A stretch of DNA of 64,000 bases from Nannochloropsis oceanica (GCA_004519485.1 CP038134.1:682001-746000); one strand, 5' to 3'; shown: positions 52,041-63,265, numbered from the stretch's first letter. The notes: generated by a model from the sequence alone, not told the origin. A program made the numbers and translations.

Positions 52041-54464
52041 ATGTCTACCCTCCCTCCCCCTCTTCCTTTCTCCCTTCCACAGCAAGGCTCCGGGACGGCG
52101 CCTAACCCGTCGCCCTTCGGGTTCTGGCCCACCATTCAATATCAACAACAAAATCAACACCAACATCAGCAGCAGCATCGAGAGCACTCAACCATCCGGC
52201 AAGCAGCAGCCCGCCGTCGCTACAAGTACGAGACCAAGCTGGGCGAAGGCCATCACGGTGGCATCATGTACAAAGCCCGCTGCGACCGGGGCAAGCTTTG
52301 GGCTATCGAGGTCATCTCGGACCCCGCCAAGGCCACAGCCGCCACCGCCCTCGCGAAGCAATACCATCTCACTCAAGACGAGCCATGGATGCAATCGACC
52401 CCTGCGGGCTCGGCGCCGCAGCAGGCCGCGGGGAAGACAATTGATTTGTGCGTGCCAGAGGAAATGTACATCGACCACAAGGGTGCGTGGTGTATTGTCT
52501 CGAAGCTGCCGAAGGAGTCGATGCGGCAACGGATTATGACTGATGCCTCTTACGGGCTGGAGAGCGTGGTGAATTGGGCGAGGCAATTAGCATCGTCCTT
52601 GGCGGGAGCCCCGAAGCAGGAGAGGGATGTCGTCAGCCTGGACAACGTCTTTCTGGACGACGCGGACTGTGTCTTGGTGGGGAACTACACGCCGTCGGAC
52701 TGTTTCACTCCTTCGACGGTTTCCTCGGAGGAGGAGGATGAAGAGGAAGAGGAGAACGTGGAAATGCGGCAGCTGCAGGAACAGGAGCAGCAACGACAAC
52801 CAGGATATGGGCACCACCGACAACAGCCAAAAGCCCAGAAGCCGAAGCAGCAGCGACAATCAAAGAAGGGAAAAGGTGCCATGGTCTGCATAAAGACGGA
52901 GGAGCCTGACGATCATCAAAAGCCACAGGCTCAGTCAGGGCAACAACAACTACCACGCGTCAAATCTTGGTCTGCCGTCAATAACAGCAGCAAAAGCAGC
53001 AACACATTCCGCGCCGGCACAAAAGAGAAGGCGACAGCCACGGCCATGGCGGCGGCGGAGGCGCTGAGTCGGGAACAGGAGTTGAAGAGGTGGGGTGTAT
53101 TGATGTATCAGGTCGCAACAAAGACGATTCTTCACGGAGATGTGGACACGGCTCGACGGCAGATCTTGCGGAGCGCCCAGGCAGAGATGGAAGGAGAGGG
53201 GTCGTGGACGAACAAAGAGGCGTTGCTTGCTTTATTGCATCGGCAGCTGGGGATCAGTGATGCAGGGAACAATCCTAGCTCGGGAAACAGCGGCGGCAGC
53301 AGCAGCAGTGGCAGTGCTGCTACCATCACACTTGTTGGAGGGAAAGTCGTGCCTGCCGGGGCCTCTCTCGAGTCCCTTGCGAACGCCATTGCCGACGCCG
53401 TGCTAGGGGAAGAAGAGAAAAAGGAAACAAGCTTCGCAACAGCAGCACCATCATCAGCAGCACCAGCAGCACCCATGACGAAGATCCAATCCAGGCCACA
53501 TGAGTTCCGTACAGAGGTTCCAGAGCCGATATCTACCATGTTCCGTTCCTCCCCCTCCTCTGTCTCCGCCGTCGCCCTGCCTGCCCTTGTCCCTTCCTCT
53601 TCTGCCCACCATCTCAAACGCCAACAACCGCAGCAGCAACAACATCAGCAACAACAACCACCGAATGCCGCCGCCACGCGTTCCATCCTCGCTGCCCTCC
53701 AACAAACTCGCGACACCAAAATGCGCCAACGTGCTTTTGTCGCCCTGGGAAAGCTTGGGCCCAAGGCAGCTGTGCCCGAGCTGGTTCTGGCGTTAATGCC
53801 CATACTCGAGAAGGATGCTGATCCCGTTTCCCGTCGTCTGGCGGCGTGGACCCTGGGAAGTATGGGTAATGGAAGCCCGGAGAAGGTAGCTCAAGCTGCG
53901 ATGCCCCTGATACGTGCCTTGGGGGATAAGGAGGCGGCGGTACGAGCAGCTGCTGCGTGGGCGCTAGGACACCTAGGGAAGGTGTGTGAAGAGAGGGGGG
54001 CGGTGGCTACGCTGTTGCATCGGTCAGTGAAGGATGCCGACCCTCAGGTGAGGGAAATGGCGTTGAAAAGCATAACCAGGTTGAGGAGGGTTACGGGGAA
54101 AAGGAGAAGGAATGGAAGGGAGGAAGAGTGTTCGGATGAAGGGAAGGACGGGGCTGCAAAAGATACAGAGTTGACATCAGGCGGGAGACCGAAGGCGTAT
54201 GCGAAACGGAGGCCGTTTTGCTTGGCAAGCGCGACCCTATCGATGGAGATGGCAAGTATTGGCGAAGGAAGGGGAGGGATGAGGGGGCTGATGCGGCCGT
54301 CGCCCACTGTGGTGGACGTTCATCAGTTTAGCTTTGGCCCCCGGAATTGTAGCATCAACAGCAGCCTAGGCACGAGACCGGAGGCAGGGGAGTGCGGCAG
54401 CCGGAGCAACAGTGTGGGTGTCAAAATCGAACCATCAATGATGCCGCAAGCCCAATACCTCTAA
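52041..54464 (+). CDS. Pseudokinase-like protein with C-terminal HEAT repeats
   Basis: About 807 residues from the Met at 52041; the frame is open upstream to 51720, but that part has no protein character. Residues about 62-220 resemble a kinase N-lobe and catalytic loop with the key residues changed: a Gly-rich loop LGEGHHGGIMYKA (67-79), LWAIEVI where active kinases have AxK (Glu at 90), ERDVVSLDNVFLDD for the HRD loop, and GNY where DFG is expected. After a long Gln-rich acidic insert (about 235-335), LKRWGVLMYQVATKTI looks like helix F. Residues about 545-690 hold several HEAT repeats (RAFVALGKLGPKAAVPELV, RRLAAWTLGSMG, VRAAAAWALGHLGK). A pseudokinase-HEAT order recalls SCYL proteins, but likeness is only architectural. 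Role unknown; probably a scaffold. Confidence 0.68.
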   Translation: MSTLPPPLPFSLPQQGSGTAPNPSPFGFWPTIQYQQQNQHQHQQQHREHSTIRQAAARRRYKYETKLGEGHHGGIMYKARCDRGKLWAIEVISDPAKATAATALAKQYHLTQDEPWMQSTPAGSAPQQAAGKTIDLCVPEEMYIDHKGAWCIVSKLPKESMRQRIMTDASYGLESVVNWARQLASSLAGAPKQERDVVSLDNVFLDDADCVLVGNYTPSDCFTPSTVSSEEEDEEEEENVEMRQLQEQEQQRQPGYGHHRQQPKAQKPKQQRQSKKGKGAMVCIKTEEPDDHQKPQAQSGQQQLPRVKSWSAVNNSSKSSNTFRAGTKEKATATAMAAAEALSREQELKRWGVLMYQVATKTILHGDVDTARRQILRSAQAEMEGEGSWTNKEALLALLHRQLGISDAGNNPSSGNSGGSSSSGSAATITLVGGKVVPAGASLESLANAIADAVLGEEEKKETSFATAAPSSAAPAAPMTKIQSRPHEFRTEVPEPISTMFRSSPSSVSAVALPALVPSSSAHHLKRQQPQQQQHQQQQPPNAAATRSILAALQQTRDTKMRQRAFVALGKLGPKAAVPELVLALMPILEKDADPVSRRLAAWTLGSMGNGSPEKVAQAAMPLIRALGDKEAAVRAAAAWALGHLGKVCEERGAVATLLHRSVKDADPQVREMALKSITRLRRVTGKRRRNGREEECSDEGKDGAAKDTELTSGGRPKAYAKRRPFCLASATLSMEMASIGEGRGGMRGLMRPSPTVVDVHQFSFGPRNCSINSSLGTRPEAGECGSRSNSVGVKIEPSMMPQAQYL

Positions 54465-55197
54465 ATTCGGGTCCCGTTTGTCCTTTCCTCCCTTTCTCTT
54501 TCGAACGTAGAAGAGCTCTGAGTTTGTTGTGACACTTTGCTACTTATCGAGAGGGGAAAATGCGGAGATTGATTGAGAGGGGACACCGCAGGAAAAGCCA
54601 AAAAGGGAGGGATGATGGTTGAACAAGCACAAGCACACGCATGTACTTACAAAAAGGGGACACACATACAAACTCTATGAGTGGCGTCTCAATAGAATCG
54701 GTAGGGTGACGTTTCGTACGGACTGTTTAGGGATCGGTCCGCTTGCATGTTATCATGTCATTTCAATTTGGAAGTATGAGTGCGAAGGAGAGATGGAGTG
54801 AGAGAAAGAGGGAGAAAAATGAAGATGCGATGATCACTATCGAAAGGAAGGAGGTCCAGACGATAGGGAGGTGGAAGTCAAGATGTAGAGAAGGCATGTG
54901 TACGTAGTAGTTTCAACGCGCTGAGGTGTGAGTGCAGACCCTGGAAATAGAGAAGGACAATAATCGGAACCGAATCAAATTTTGATGAAGTGTGAGATGA
55001 TGACGAGGAGTAAAAATCCCGAGCAATGAATCAAATAACACCATTAAGCCTGCCCTTGGATGATTCAAACACCCCGCCCTCATGCTTGCTCGTAGAGCGT
55101 TTCTTTCTTTCTCCTCCACTTCTACTGATATGTACCTACCTGCACACTCCTACCTTCACACTCTTATACTACCTCCCTCCAAACGTCCCTCCATCCC
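54465..55197. other. Convergent intergenic region
   Basis: It lies between the 3' ends of the pseudokinase-HEAT and UBXN7-like genes. No gene or RNA is visible. Confidence 0.45.
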
Positions 55198-56934
55198 TCA
55201 AGGCAACAACACCATCACCAATGACGAATTTTGCAGCTTCGCCTCTCCCAAAGTCTTCCCATCCCCCATCTCCTTCTCCAAGGACAACTTGGGCGGATAC
55301 ATCGTGACTAAGTCAAATTTCCTAAGCCCTCCCTTCCTCCTTTCCATGCCTTCCATCTCCCCATTCTCTTTCACAAGCTCCTCGTGTGCATATTTATACA
55401 GAGCAGCCACGGGATTATCGACGAGGAAACGGCGGGTGAGAGTTTTCCCTTGTGGTAAACGAAACCTCACCCGTGTCACACCTTCTCCTCCCACCGCCGG
55501 CTCTGGCTCGAGACCATAGGACAGGTAAGGAGAAAAAGGGAGGAAGGAAGGTACTGATGCAGTCGTTGCTGTCGCTGCTGTTGTTCCTGTTGTTGGTGTT
55601 ACTGTTGTTGATGTCGTGTCCACAAAATCGTCCTCGTCGTCGTCCAGAACATCATATACAGGGGGAGCCTTGCCTTCCATTCCTCCCTCATTCCCACCTT
55701 CTCCCATCTTCTCCACGGGCGGTGAGAAGAGCACCTTGTCATCATCCTCACCGTCATCCTCGCCCTCGTTCTCGTCCTCATCACTATCATCCAACTCGAC
55801 AATCTCATGATTTCGTCCTCCTGCCCTCCCTCCCTCCTTTCCTCCTCCTCCCTCCGAGGGCTCCGCATCCTTCATAGATGCCGCCAACGCCAATGCAAGC
55901 TGTTCGTCCTCCGACCGATCATACTCACTCTGGGTAGAATGACGTGCTGGGGGAGGACGGGGTGGAGGAAGCACGGACGTGTGGTCGTCCAAGGAGTAGG
56001 TTGACGTAATTTCGGTCAATTTATCTGCAAGCTGGTGGGGAGGGAGGGCACCAGTATGCCACCACATCAGCCGTTGGGTCCGAGGATCGAGCACACCTAT
56101 ATGAGGTAGATGGCCCGCGCTTTGATTGTTGTTGTTGTTGTTGTTGCGGCTGCTGCCGTCGTCCTCGAGATGATACCGAGCAAGGTAGGACATAGCCTCC
56201 GGAAGCCCTGCACTCATTTGCCAAAAAATGAAACCTTCTAGAATCATGGCATGAACCAGCTCGTCCGCCCACACATCCCGGTTGAGCATATGCGACTCAA
56301 ATATATCCTCTCTCTGAATGTTCACCAACAACCATTTCTTTTTCTCCTTGGCCGTGGCCCGGGCATCGGCAAAACTACCATGAAACAACAATTGCAATGG
56401 AGGTTGAAACAGCTTGCTTATGCCCTCACCTCCACCCGCTACATCCCATGGATTCCCACCCCGACCGAAAGCGCCTCTTGCCTCCGCACCAAAATGCCGA
56501 AAAGGGTTGACAGGGAGATAGCCCACTCCTCCCCCGCCTCCACCTCCTCCTCCACCTCCTCCTCCTCCTCCTCCCATCAAAGGGCTGACAGCTAGAAGCC
56601 GCTGCTTTTTGACTTGATCCGCCTTCCGCACAGGGTTGCCATCCTCATCCACCTCATATTCCTCCTCGTCGCGATACCTGCTATCTCCCTTTCCTTGAGC
56701 GGCCGCAGAGATTGCAGCGGCGTCAGGAGCAGCATCCGCAATAGAAGTATCACCGCTAGTAGAAGACAGGGGAGCACCGCCTCCACCATCCCCGCTCTCT
56801 AGATAGAGTTCGATGGCCTGTTCCACGTCATTATTTGTCGCATCAAGGAAGCGTTGGGCAACTTGGGGGTCAATGCCGTCCCCGATGACAGCCAGGAAGG
56901 ACCGGAGACGGCTGCCGTCGTCTTGGGCGGCCAT
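55198..56934 (-). CDS. UBXN7: UBXN7/Ubx5-like p97 (Cdc48) adaptor: UBA-UAS-UIM-UBX
   Basis: Single-exon, 578 residues, with the full architecture of UBXN7. UBA at about 5-46 (VIGDGIDPQVAQRFLDATNN, EQAIELYLESG). UAS thioredoxin-like domain at about 165-310 (PPLQLLFHGSFADARATAKE, KKKWLLVNIQREDIFESHML, DVWADELV, PHIGVLDPRTQRLMWWHTG). A ubiquitin-interacting helix EDEQLALALAASMKDAE near 345-360. A C-terminal UBX domain at about 490-578 (VRFRLPQGKTLTRRFLVDNP, YPPKLSLEKEMGDGKTL). Such adaptors link ubiquitylated substrates and cullin ligases to the unfoldase p97. It is a natural functional partner for the DCAF1/CRL4 receptor in this window, although the genes are not linked in expression. Poly-Gly (about 120-135), poly-Asn and acidic runs lie between domains. 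Complete. Confidence 0.92.
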   Translation of the reverse strand: MAAQDDGSRLRSFLAVIGDGIDPQVAQRFLDATNNDVEQAIELYLESGDGGGGAPLSSTSGDTSIADAAPDAAAISAAAQGKGDSRYRDEEEYEVDEDGNPVRKADQVKKQRLLAVSPLMGGGGGGGGGGGGGGGGVGYLPVNPFRHFGAEARGAFGRGGNPWDVAGGGEGISKLFQPPLQLLFHGSFADARATAKEKKKWLLVNIQREDIFESHMLNRDVWADELVHAMILEGFIFWQMSAGLPEAMSYLARYHLEDDGSSRNNNNNNNQSAGHLPHIGVLDPRTQRLMWWHTGALPPHQLADKLTEITSTYSLDDHTSVLPPPRPPPARHSTQSEYDRSEDEQLALALAASMKDAEPSEGGGGKEGGRAGGRNHEIVELDDSDEDENEGEDDGEDDDKVLFSPPVEKMGEGGNEGGMEGKAPPVYDVLDDDEDDFVDTTSTTVTPTTGTTAATATTASVPSFLPFSPYLSYGLEPEPAVGGEGVTRVRFRLPQGKTLTRRFLVDNPVAALYKYAHEELVKENGEMEGMERRKGGLRKFDLVTMYPPKLSLEKEMGDGKTLGEAKLQNSSLVMVLLP

Positions 56935-57304
56935 AGTGGGAGGGGGTGGTGTACGCCAAGGGTACTGTGGGCGCTGGATGTGAAAGGAGCAGTCGTCGAT
57001 GCTGCAGCTTGTGTACTTGTTGATTTAAGTGACCCTGTACTAGTGGAAGGCCGGAGCATAAACACGTGATGAATTCTTCATCTAGAGTGTGTTGGCGAGT
57101 GAGACTATCTGAAACTCTTAATCCATGCTATACGTGCAGCATCCTTGAGGCCACCCTCAGAGTACATCGAATGTGCTATATCTGGTGCTGGAGACAAAGC
57201 TAGACCGATGAATGCCAGGGGGTGGATGCAAAAATGTCTTTCTTTCCAACCCGTCCACCCACCAATCCCTCGATTATCCGCACCAAAACTCTCAGACAGG
57301 AGCG
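56935..57304. promoter_or_regulatory. Shared divergent promoter region (UBXN7-like / ankyrin protein)
   Basis: Head-to-head start codons are 370 bases apart. No specific motif is recognised. Confidence 0.4.
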
Positions 57305-58021
57305 ATGGTAGTGGCCTCGCTCGACCGCAACATTTGGATCTGCGCTTCTGGTAAGTTGAATTGTAATTATTATCTTGTCATGGTCTCATCCACCACCAGT
57401 CCCTCGTCCCACCACCTCCTAGACCTCCCCACTCACCCCGCCCTCCCTAAACGCCAATCCTCCCAAATCCCACCAGACGGAGATCTGGCCGGCGTCCAAG
57501 AATTCCTAGAGGAAGGTGGCATGGATGTGAATGCGGCGGATGAATTTGGATACACGTGCTTGCATGCCGCGGCGTCGTACGGGCATGTGGGCTTGGTTCA
57601 GTTCCTTATTGGGCGAGGTGGGAACGTTGCCTTGCGTGACCCGGACGGGGACACGCCCTTGCATGTGTGCGAGGAAGTAGACGTGGCCCAGGTTCTGGTT
57701 GAAAATGGTGCAGATCCACAATCTCAGAACATGGAGGGGAAGCGGCCACATGACATTGCGTTGGAAGATGGGCATTTGCCGTTGGGAAATTACTTGCGGG
57801 GGTTGTGTGGCTTGCCGCCCTTGACGGCAGCCCAGGCGCAGGCAGCCATGGCGGCGCTGGAGTCGCAGGATAATGGAGAGCAAGGGGAGGATCAGGAGGT
57901 GCATCAGATGGGATTACAAGATCTGCAGGCTTTTGTGGAAGGGCAGGAAGAGGAGCAGGAGGAGGATGATGTGGAGAGGGGGAAGGAGAGTGGGATGGAG
58001 GAGAATAAAATGGCAGAGTGA
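57305..58021 (+). CDS. Small ankyrin-repeat protein
   Basis: Two exons, 57305-57350 and 57477-58021 (donor gtaagt, acceptor TCCCACCAG, phase 1 join giving Asp), about 196 residues. The join links MVVASLDRNIWICAS to DGDLAGVQEFLEEGG and produces a clean first ankyrin helix pair. Then come two to three repeats: GYTCLHAAASYGHVGLVQFL, DGDTPLHVCEEVDVAQVLVE and GADPQSQNMEGKRPHDIALE. The C-terminal 70 residues are Gln/Glu-rich and acidic. It resembles yeast YCR051W-type small ankyrin proteins of unknown function. The intron could be skipped in translation, since the frame stays open from 57212 through it, but the spliced form fits the repeat better. Confidence 0.78.
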   Translation: MVVASLDRNIWICASGKLNCNYYLVMVSSTTSPSSHHLLDLPTHPALPKRQSSQIPPDGDLAGVQEFLEEGGMDVNAADEFGYTCLHAAASYGHVGLVQFLIGRGGNVALRDPDGDTPLHVCEEVDVAQVLVENGADPQSQNMEGKRPHDIALEDGHLPLGNYLRGLCGLPPLTAAQAQAAMAALESQDNGEQGEDQEVHQMGLQDLQAFVEGQEEEQEEDDVERGKESGMEENKMAE

Positions 58022-59017
58022 GAGGGAAGGACTCGAGAAATAAATAGCGGGAGAGAGAGAGAGGGGGGGGGGGGATAGAGAGAGAGAGAGACTATATGAT
58101 CTTGGGGTTCAAAAATAAGGAAAAGTGTTTAATGGTACGCTCGTGATAGAAAGCACGTGATAGACTGACTAAGGTATCGATGAGAGATTTAGCCCCGAAG
58201 GGAGCGGATCAGTCAAACCTGAGTGCCTCAGAGATCACAGATTAAAGAAGCGGAATGCTTTTACCGAGGAAAAAGGCGAAAAAGCTGCACAGTTGATGAG
58301 AAGAAAGCAATAGAAAGTACTCCTTTCGCTCAAGTTCCCTTTGTCTGAGTATTATACCCGGAGGACTACAGCTATGTCACTTCTCTTTGTTCTTGCATCA
58401 GTCTTTATTTCCAGATTCTTTCATTGCCCCTTTCAAAGACCTAACATCGGAAAGGGATTCGACGAGATGCATTATCAGTTTGCATCAATGTCTCAGCAAA
58501 GGTACATCATGCGCCCGCTCGTGTCGTGAGCCCTCGGCCTCCACCAAAATTGGATCGAGGATCGGAGTCGCCGCTATCGTGCAAATTCCACGCACCCACA
58601 TCACAGCGTACGCCACACATACCACCGCCTTGTTTTTCTTTTATATACACATCATTTACCGGGACAACAGCGGAAGGAGGAGCAGCAGGTACAGTAGAGC
58701 AGGGTATCAATGTGCTAGCAGCACCCGCCCTTCTTATGATGACGTTGGCATGTCGAACCTCGTCAGCCCGAAAGCTAGTACAAGGACCAAGCAATAGCAC
58801 ACCTGCCGGCATCCCTGTAGTCGTCGCATACATGCATTATTAAGCGCTGATTAATGAGATGCACGCACCTGCACATGCTTCACCGTGGCCTGGAGCGCTT
58901 ATGAAGCACAGAAGCATAGAAGCTCGCATTCGACCACTGCACAACACCCGCACTTCACTCCCCCCTTTCCCAACATTCACTCCAATCTCTCGATGCACAG
59001 AACACCTCCGTTCAATC
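58022..59017. other. Intergenic with GA microsatellite
   Basis: A GAGAGA / poly-G / GAGAGA tract occupies about 58050-58092. No gene or RNA is supported in the remaining 0.9 kb. Confidence 0.5.
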
Positions 59018-60426
59018 ATGGCCCCCATCGGAAATAAACCTACGCATAAAGGCAAGGCAGTGCTGGCGGGTGGGCTCTCTGGTGCCTTTGAAATTTGCTG
59101 GTACGTGTAGAGAGACCACTAGTGGGATGGGTAGGGTGTGTGTGCCCACCGTTGCGGCAAGGCCTTCTTTCTCTAATGATGCTCCTTCCCCTCTTTACCA
59201 ACAAAGCACCTTCCCGACGGAGTATGTTAAGACGACGCAACAATTATCTTCCAAGTCCATGTCGGTCAAGCAAGTCATCTCCAATACCATGGCCGAAAGC
59301 GGAGTCCTTGGGTTCTATCGCGGCCTCTCCTCCATGCTGTACTTCGCCGCCCCGAAGGCCGCTATTCGGTTTAGTGCCTTCGAATTTTTCTCCAGTTGTT
59401 TGACGGATGCAGACGGAGGGGATAAATTTGGTCTGGGCCAGGCGAAGGGCTTTTTGGCTGGTTTAGGCGCGGGAACGATGGAGGCGATTTTTGTGACGAC
59501 ACCTCAGGAGACGATCAAGATAAAGTTGATTCACGACCAGGTTAGTCATTGTCCTACTCTGTTCTAGATATGAGAGGAAAGTGTGATCAGTGTGAATATG
59601 TATATTCTGCACACTATGCTGAAAGTCACCTCGTCATAATTTTGCAGCTCTTCTTCCTGCTGACTTTGACTTTGCCAATGTATACTTTTTCACGTTTCTA
59701 CCTCACCCTCTCTCTCGCTACCTCTGTAGTTCCGCGGTACCAACAAGTACAACGGCTTCTTCCATGGAGTGAAGACTATTGTTGCCGACGAAAAGATCTC
59801 TGGCGTTTACCGTGGCCTGCTCCCCACCATAATGAAGGTAAATAAGGATAAAAAGTGGGGGGGGGGGGGGGGGGGGAAGAAGGGAGGGAAGATAGGGGGT
59901 TGTGTCTACTCATACGTGTCCATAGACTTGGCTCCTACTATCTATCTTGGTCTGCAGTAGATATGAGTGGACTTGTCGACTCTTTGTCTCATCGTCAATT
60001 TCCCTTCTCATCACGGATCCCTTCTTGCCTCCCCGCCTCCCTCCCCTTCCTTGTAAGGTGTCCACCGCCCAAGCCACACGCTTCGGCATCTTCACCGTCA
60101 TCAAAGATTACGTCAAGCTCGACACCCCAATCAAAAGCGCTGCTGCCGGTGCCACGGCTGGTGGTATTTCTGTCCTGGCCTTCCAGGGGATTGACGTTGT
60201 CAAGAGTCGGATGCAGGGATTGGAAGCGGCCAAGTACACGAGCACGTTGGACTGTGTGGGGCAGATAATGAAGAACGAGGGCATCGCAGGGTTTTACAAG
60301 GGGGTGGGCCCGAGATTGACTCGAGTGTGCTTGGAAGTGGGGATAACCATGAGCTTGTATGGGGAGATTGTGAAGTTCTTGGACAGCATCTGGGACACCA
60401 CGCCGAAGGTACCCATGCCGCACTAG
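59018..60426 (+). CDS. SLC25A1: Mitochondrial citrate (tricarboxylate) carrier, SLC25A1 type
   Basis: Four exons, 59018-59100, 59207-59540, 59730-59837 and 60058-60426, all in frame, about 297 residues. It is a six-helix inner-membrane carrier exchanging citrate for malate, exporting acetyl units for cytosolic lipid synthesis. Three tandem carrier repeats are seen. Citrate-carrier phrases include FEICCTFPTEYVKTTQQL, GVLGFYRGLSSMLYFAAPKAA, GLGAGTMEAIFVTTPQETIK, IKLIHDQ, YNGFFHGVKTIVADE and GIDVVKSRMQGLEAAKYTS, then GIAGFYKGVGPRLTRVCLEVG. The repeat signatures PTEYVKT, PQETIKI and GIDVVKS correspond to PxDxxK/R; the third lacks Pro. Intron 3 contains a G run of about 18 bases (59857-59875). Complete. 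Confidence 0.93.
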
Positions 60427-61030
60427 AGCTAGGAGGGAGGAAGGGGGGGAGGAAGGAAGGAAGATGGCGTCCTGCGTGTATTTAGTGATTTTAAAGGGGG
60501 GAAGAGGTTTGTGCGAGGACGCGTGGAAGGAGGGAGTGAGGGAGGGGGAAAGAGGTAATGGAGGGCGTAAGCCGACCACATTTTTGACGCTGATGATATA
60601 GGAGGTGCTGATGTTGTCCCTTGACGGCTGTCCTGTGTGCGTTAACGTGTGTGAGAGAGCGAGCGATGGGCCGGGAGAGAAAGGGAGACTGGGCGTACCA
60701 TAAATCTCACAGGAGGAAGTGGATACGAAATCATTGAGAAAGGGGGAGGGGGGTTAAAGCCGGAAGGTTAGAGAGGAGAGGGGGGTCGCGGAGAGCAGAG
60801 GTGCATCATGGCGAGGTGTTGAGATCCATCTACCTATCGATTGAGCCTCCAATAAAAGTTCCATGCGTTTTGATTGCCCCGCAGCAGTGTGTCTCGGTGC
60901 GGAGGGGAGGGTTCATCCCATCCAACCGTTTCCTCGTGGTTCATGTTGTTCCTTTTTTGTTTGGATCTCCTAGGCCTTCACTTCAGACTCGGGTGCTTTT
61001 CATCCCTTTCTTATCTTATCTCCTCTCTTC
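60427..61030. other. Convergent intergenic region
   Basis: It lies between the 3' ends of the citrate carrier and EPSP synthase genes. It is G-rich on the plus strand to about 60800. No gene seen. Confidence 0.45.
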
Positions 61031-62706
61031 CTACTTACTCATAACCGCCAACCGTTCAAAGTAATCCGGAAACGTCTTCCTAACGCACTTGGGGTCGTTT
61101 ATCACCACGGGGACTCCTCCACAGGCGGCGAGGGAAAAGCACATGGCCATGCGGTGGTCGTCATAGGTATCGATAGCCACGTTGGCATTCAACTGCTTGA
61201 GTGGATGGACGATGCAGAAGTCCCGGCCCTCCTCGACAGTGGCGCCGAGTTTGGTGAGCTCTGTGACGATGGCCCTCATGCGCTCCGTTTCCTTAACGCG
61301 CCAGTTGTAGACATTTCTGGGGTTGGGGAAAGGAGCGAGGGAGGGAGAAGGAGAAAGAGAGATGAAAGAGGGAAGGAACAGGGAAAAGGGAAAACTTAGG
61401 ATCTTCGACAGTGTCGCCCACATAATAATCCCTTTCCTTCCTCCTTCCCCCCCTCCATGTACCTGATCGCCGTCGGTCCGTCTGCAAACAGCGCCACGAT
61501 TGCCAACGTCATGGCCGCATCCGGGATGGCTCCGCAGTCCACATCAATCCCCTTAAGCACCACACCAGGTTTCCTCGAAACTGTGATCGAGTTCGGGGTC
61601 CAGTCAACCTGCGCGCCCATCATCCCCAGCACCGTGGCAAAATACACGTCGCCCTGCACACTCTCGCTCCCACACCCCTTCACGGTCACTGTCCCCCCAG
61701 CTATTGCAGCGCCTGCCAGGAAATAAGATGCCGAGGATGCGTCGCCTTCTGTGAATATCTGACCTGGTGAACGGTAGGTTTGCCCGGCACGAATAGTAAA
61801 AGTGCGGTCATTGTCGTTCTCCACATGGACCCCAAAGCGTTGCATCAATTTGATAGTCATATGCACATAAGGGGCAGAAACCAGCTCATCAGAGATTATG
61901 ATCGTGATATCTCCCTTGGCGAGCGGCGCAGCCATGAGGAGGGCTGAAAGGTACTGGCTTGAGATCTTGCCTGAAATACGCATGCTTCCACCAGGGAGGC
62001 CTTTAGCCTTGATTTTGACGGGCGGACAACCAGTGTCGGAACAGGTCACGTCGACCCCAAGTTGTTTTAAACCATCGGTCAAGTCGGAAATGGGGCGTTC
62101 GCGCATACGCGGGGTCCCGTCGAGGCTAAATTCTCCTTGGCCAGCGCAGAGGGCGGCAGTTAAGGGACGCATGGCCGTGCCGGCATTGCCGAGAAAGAGA
62201 TCTACAGGGGAGGTGGTATCGAAGGGCGCCCCGCGGCCGGGGACGGTCCATTGGTTATCGCCGGTGTTCTCGAGATTAATTCCTAATGTGGTGAGGGCTT
62301 GAAGCATGTACTCGATGTCTTCGCTTTGGAGCAGGTTGTCGACAACAGTGGTGCCTTGGCTCAGCGCTGCGAGGAGAAGGATGCGGTTGCTGATGGACTT
62401 GCTGCCGGGGAGCTCAATTTCTCCCTCGAAAGTCTTTATGGGTTGCAAGGTCATCTGCTCCATCCTCTCGTTAGTGGTCCCTCCTGCAGCTGCGAGGGGT
62501 TGTGGTAGATGTATCCTTGAGGTGGTAGTGATAGTTGTAGTTAAGCCGCCCCAAGGAGGGGAGGAGGGGAGGATGGGTAGGACGAAAGAAAGGGTAGTCG
62601 TGGGCAAGGCAGCAGCAAGTAGTACTATAGTGAGAGTGACTGGGAGAGGGTATGGTTTACTGTGTGCGTTCTGCCGGCTGGCGGAGCTAGTGGTGATGCG
62701 CCTCAT
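61031..62706 (-). CDS. Plastid EPSP synthase (shikimate pathway), monofunctional
   Basis: Two exons, 62706-61463 and 61316-61031 (phase-2 join giving Arg), about 509 residues. The enzyme joins shikimate-3-phosphate and phosphoenolpyruvate to make EPSP for aromatic amino acids. The N-terminus has a signal-like segment ([15 protein letters not shown]) and LSFVLP, a plastid import junction, then a transit-like Thr/Ser/Pro stretch. Catalytic motifs: [71 protein letters not shown] and [15 protein letters not shown], with [13 protein letters not shown] and, in exon 2, [13 protein letters not shown] and [17 protein letters not shown]. The [10 protein letters not shown] sequence is the common class I, glyphosate-sensitive type. 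A free plastid enzyme differs from the fused AROM form of fungi and some other stramenopiles. Confidence 0.95.
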
Positions 62707-63265
62707 TATCGTACGGCGGTGGGGGGTTAGGACGTAGGGGGAGGCAGGAGGCTAAGCTCGCTGCGGATGGACGCGGTTTGTGCAGCACCAGGGGTGTCGT
62801 GACAACGACGAAAGGTATTGGCGTGGCCTCTTGCGTGTGCCTGTCATGTGGAGGGTTCATTGGATGAGTGAGAATCGCGCTGGGCTTGAGGTTTAAGTGA
62901 AGTGTTGCATGCTGCCGTTGCTCCGAGGAGTCCTATGCGTATGGACACAGTTTGATGCAGGCAACCCTCCTCGATATTACGATTATCTTACTTCCTATCA
63001 CTGTACAGACAAGAGCAGCAATAAGACTGTCACCGTATCCAAGCCCTGAGATGGTTGACAGGCTGCGAGATCATGTTCTTTTGGCGTCGTCCTCAGTCCG
63101 CCACTGAGCGACCTCCCTCCTCTTCCTCTCGCCCTCCTCCCCCTTCTTTCTACCTTCCAGTCCGCATCCCATTGGAAGCCACTTCCACGCCCAGCACTTA
63201 TCTCCATCTGCAATTCCACCTCTCACGCATATTTACAGCACCCGCCCAATCCTAACCACTCAACG
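62707..63265. promoter_or_regulatory. Divergent promoter region (EPSP synthase / NAA10)
   Basis: 560 bases lie between head-to-head start codons, with no recognisable motif. A short frame at 63055-63255 is low-complexity and is not called. Confidence 0.4.
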
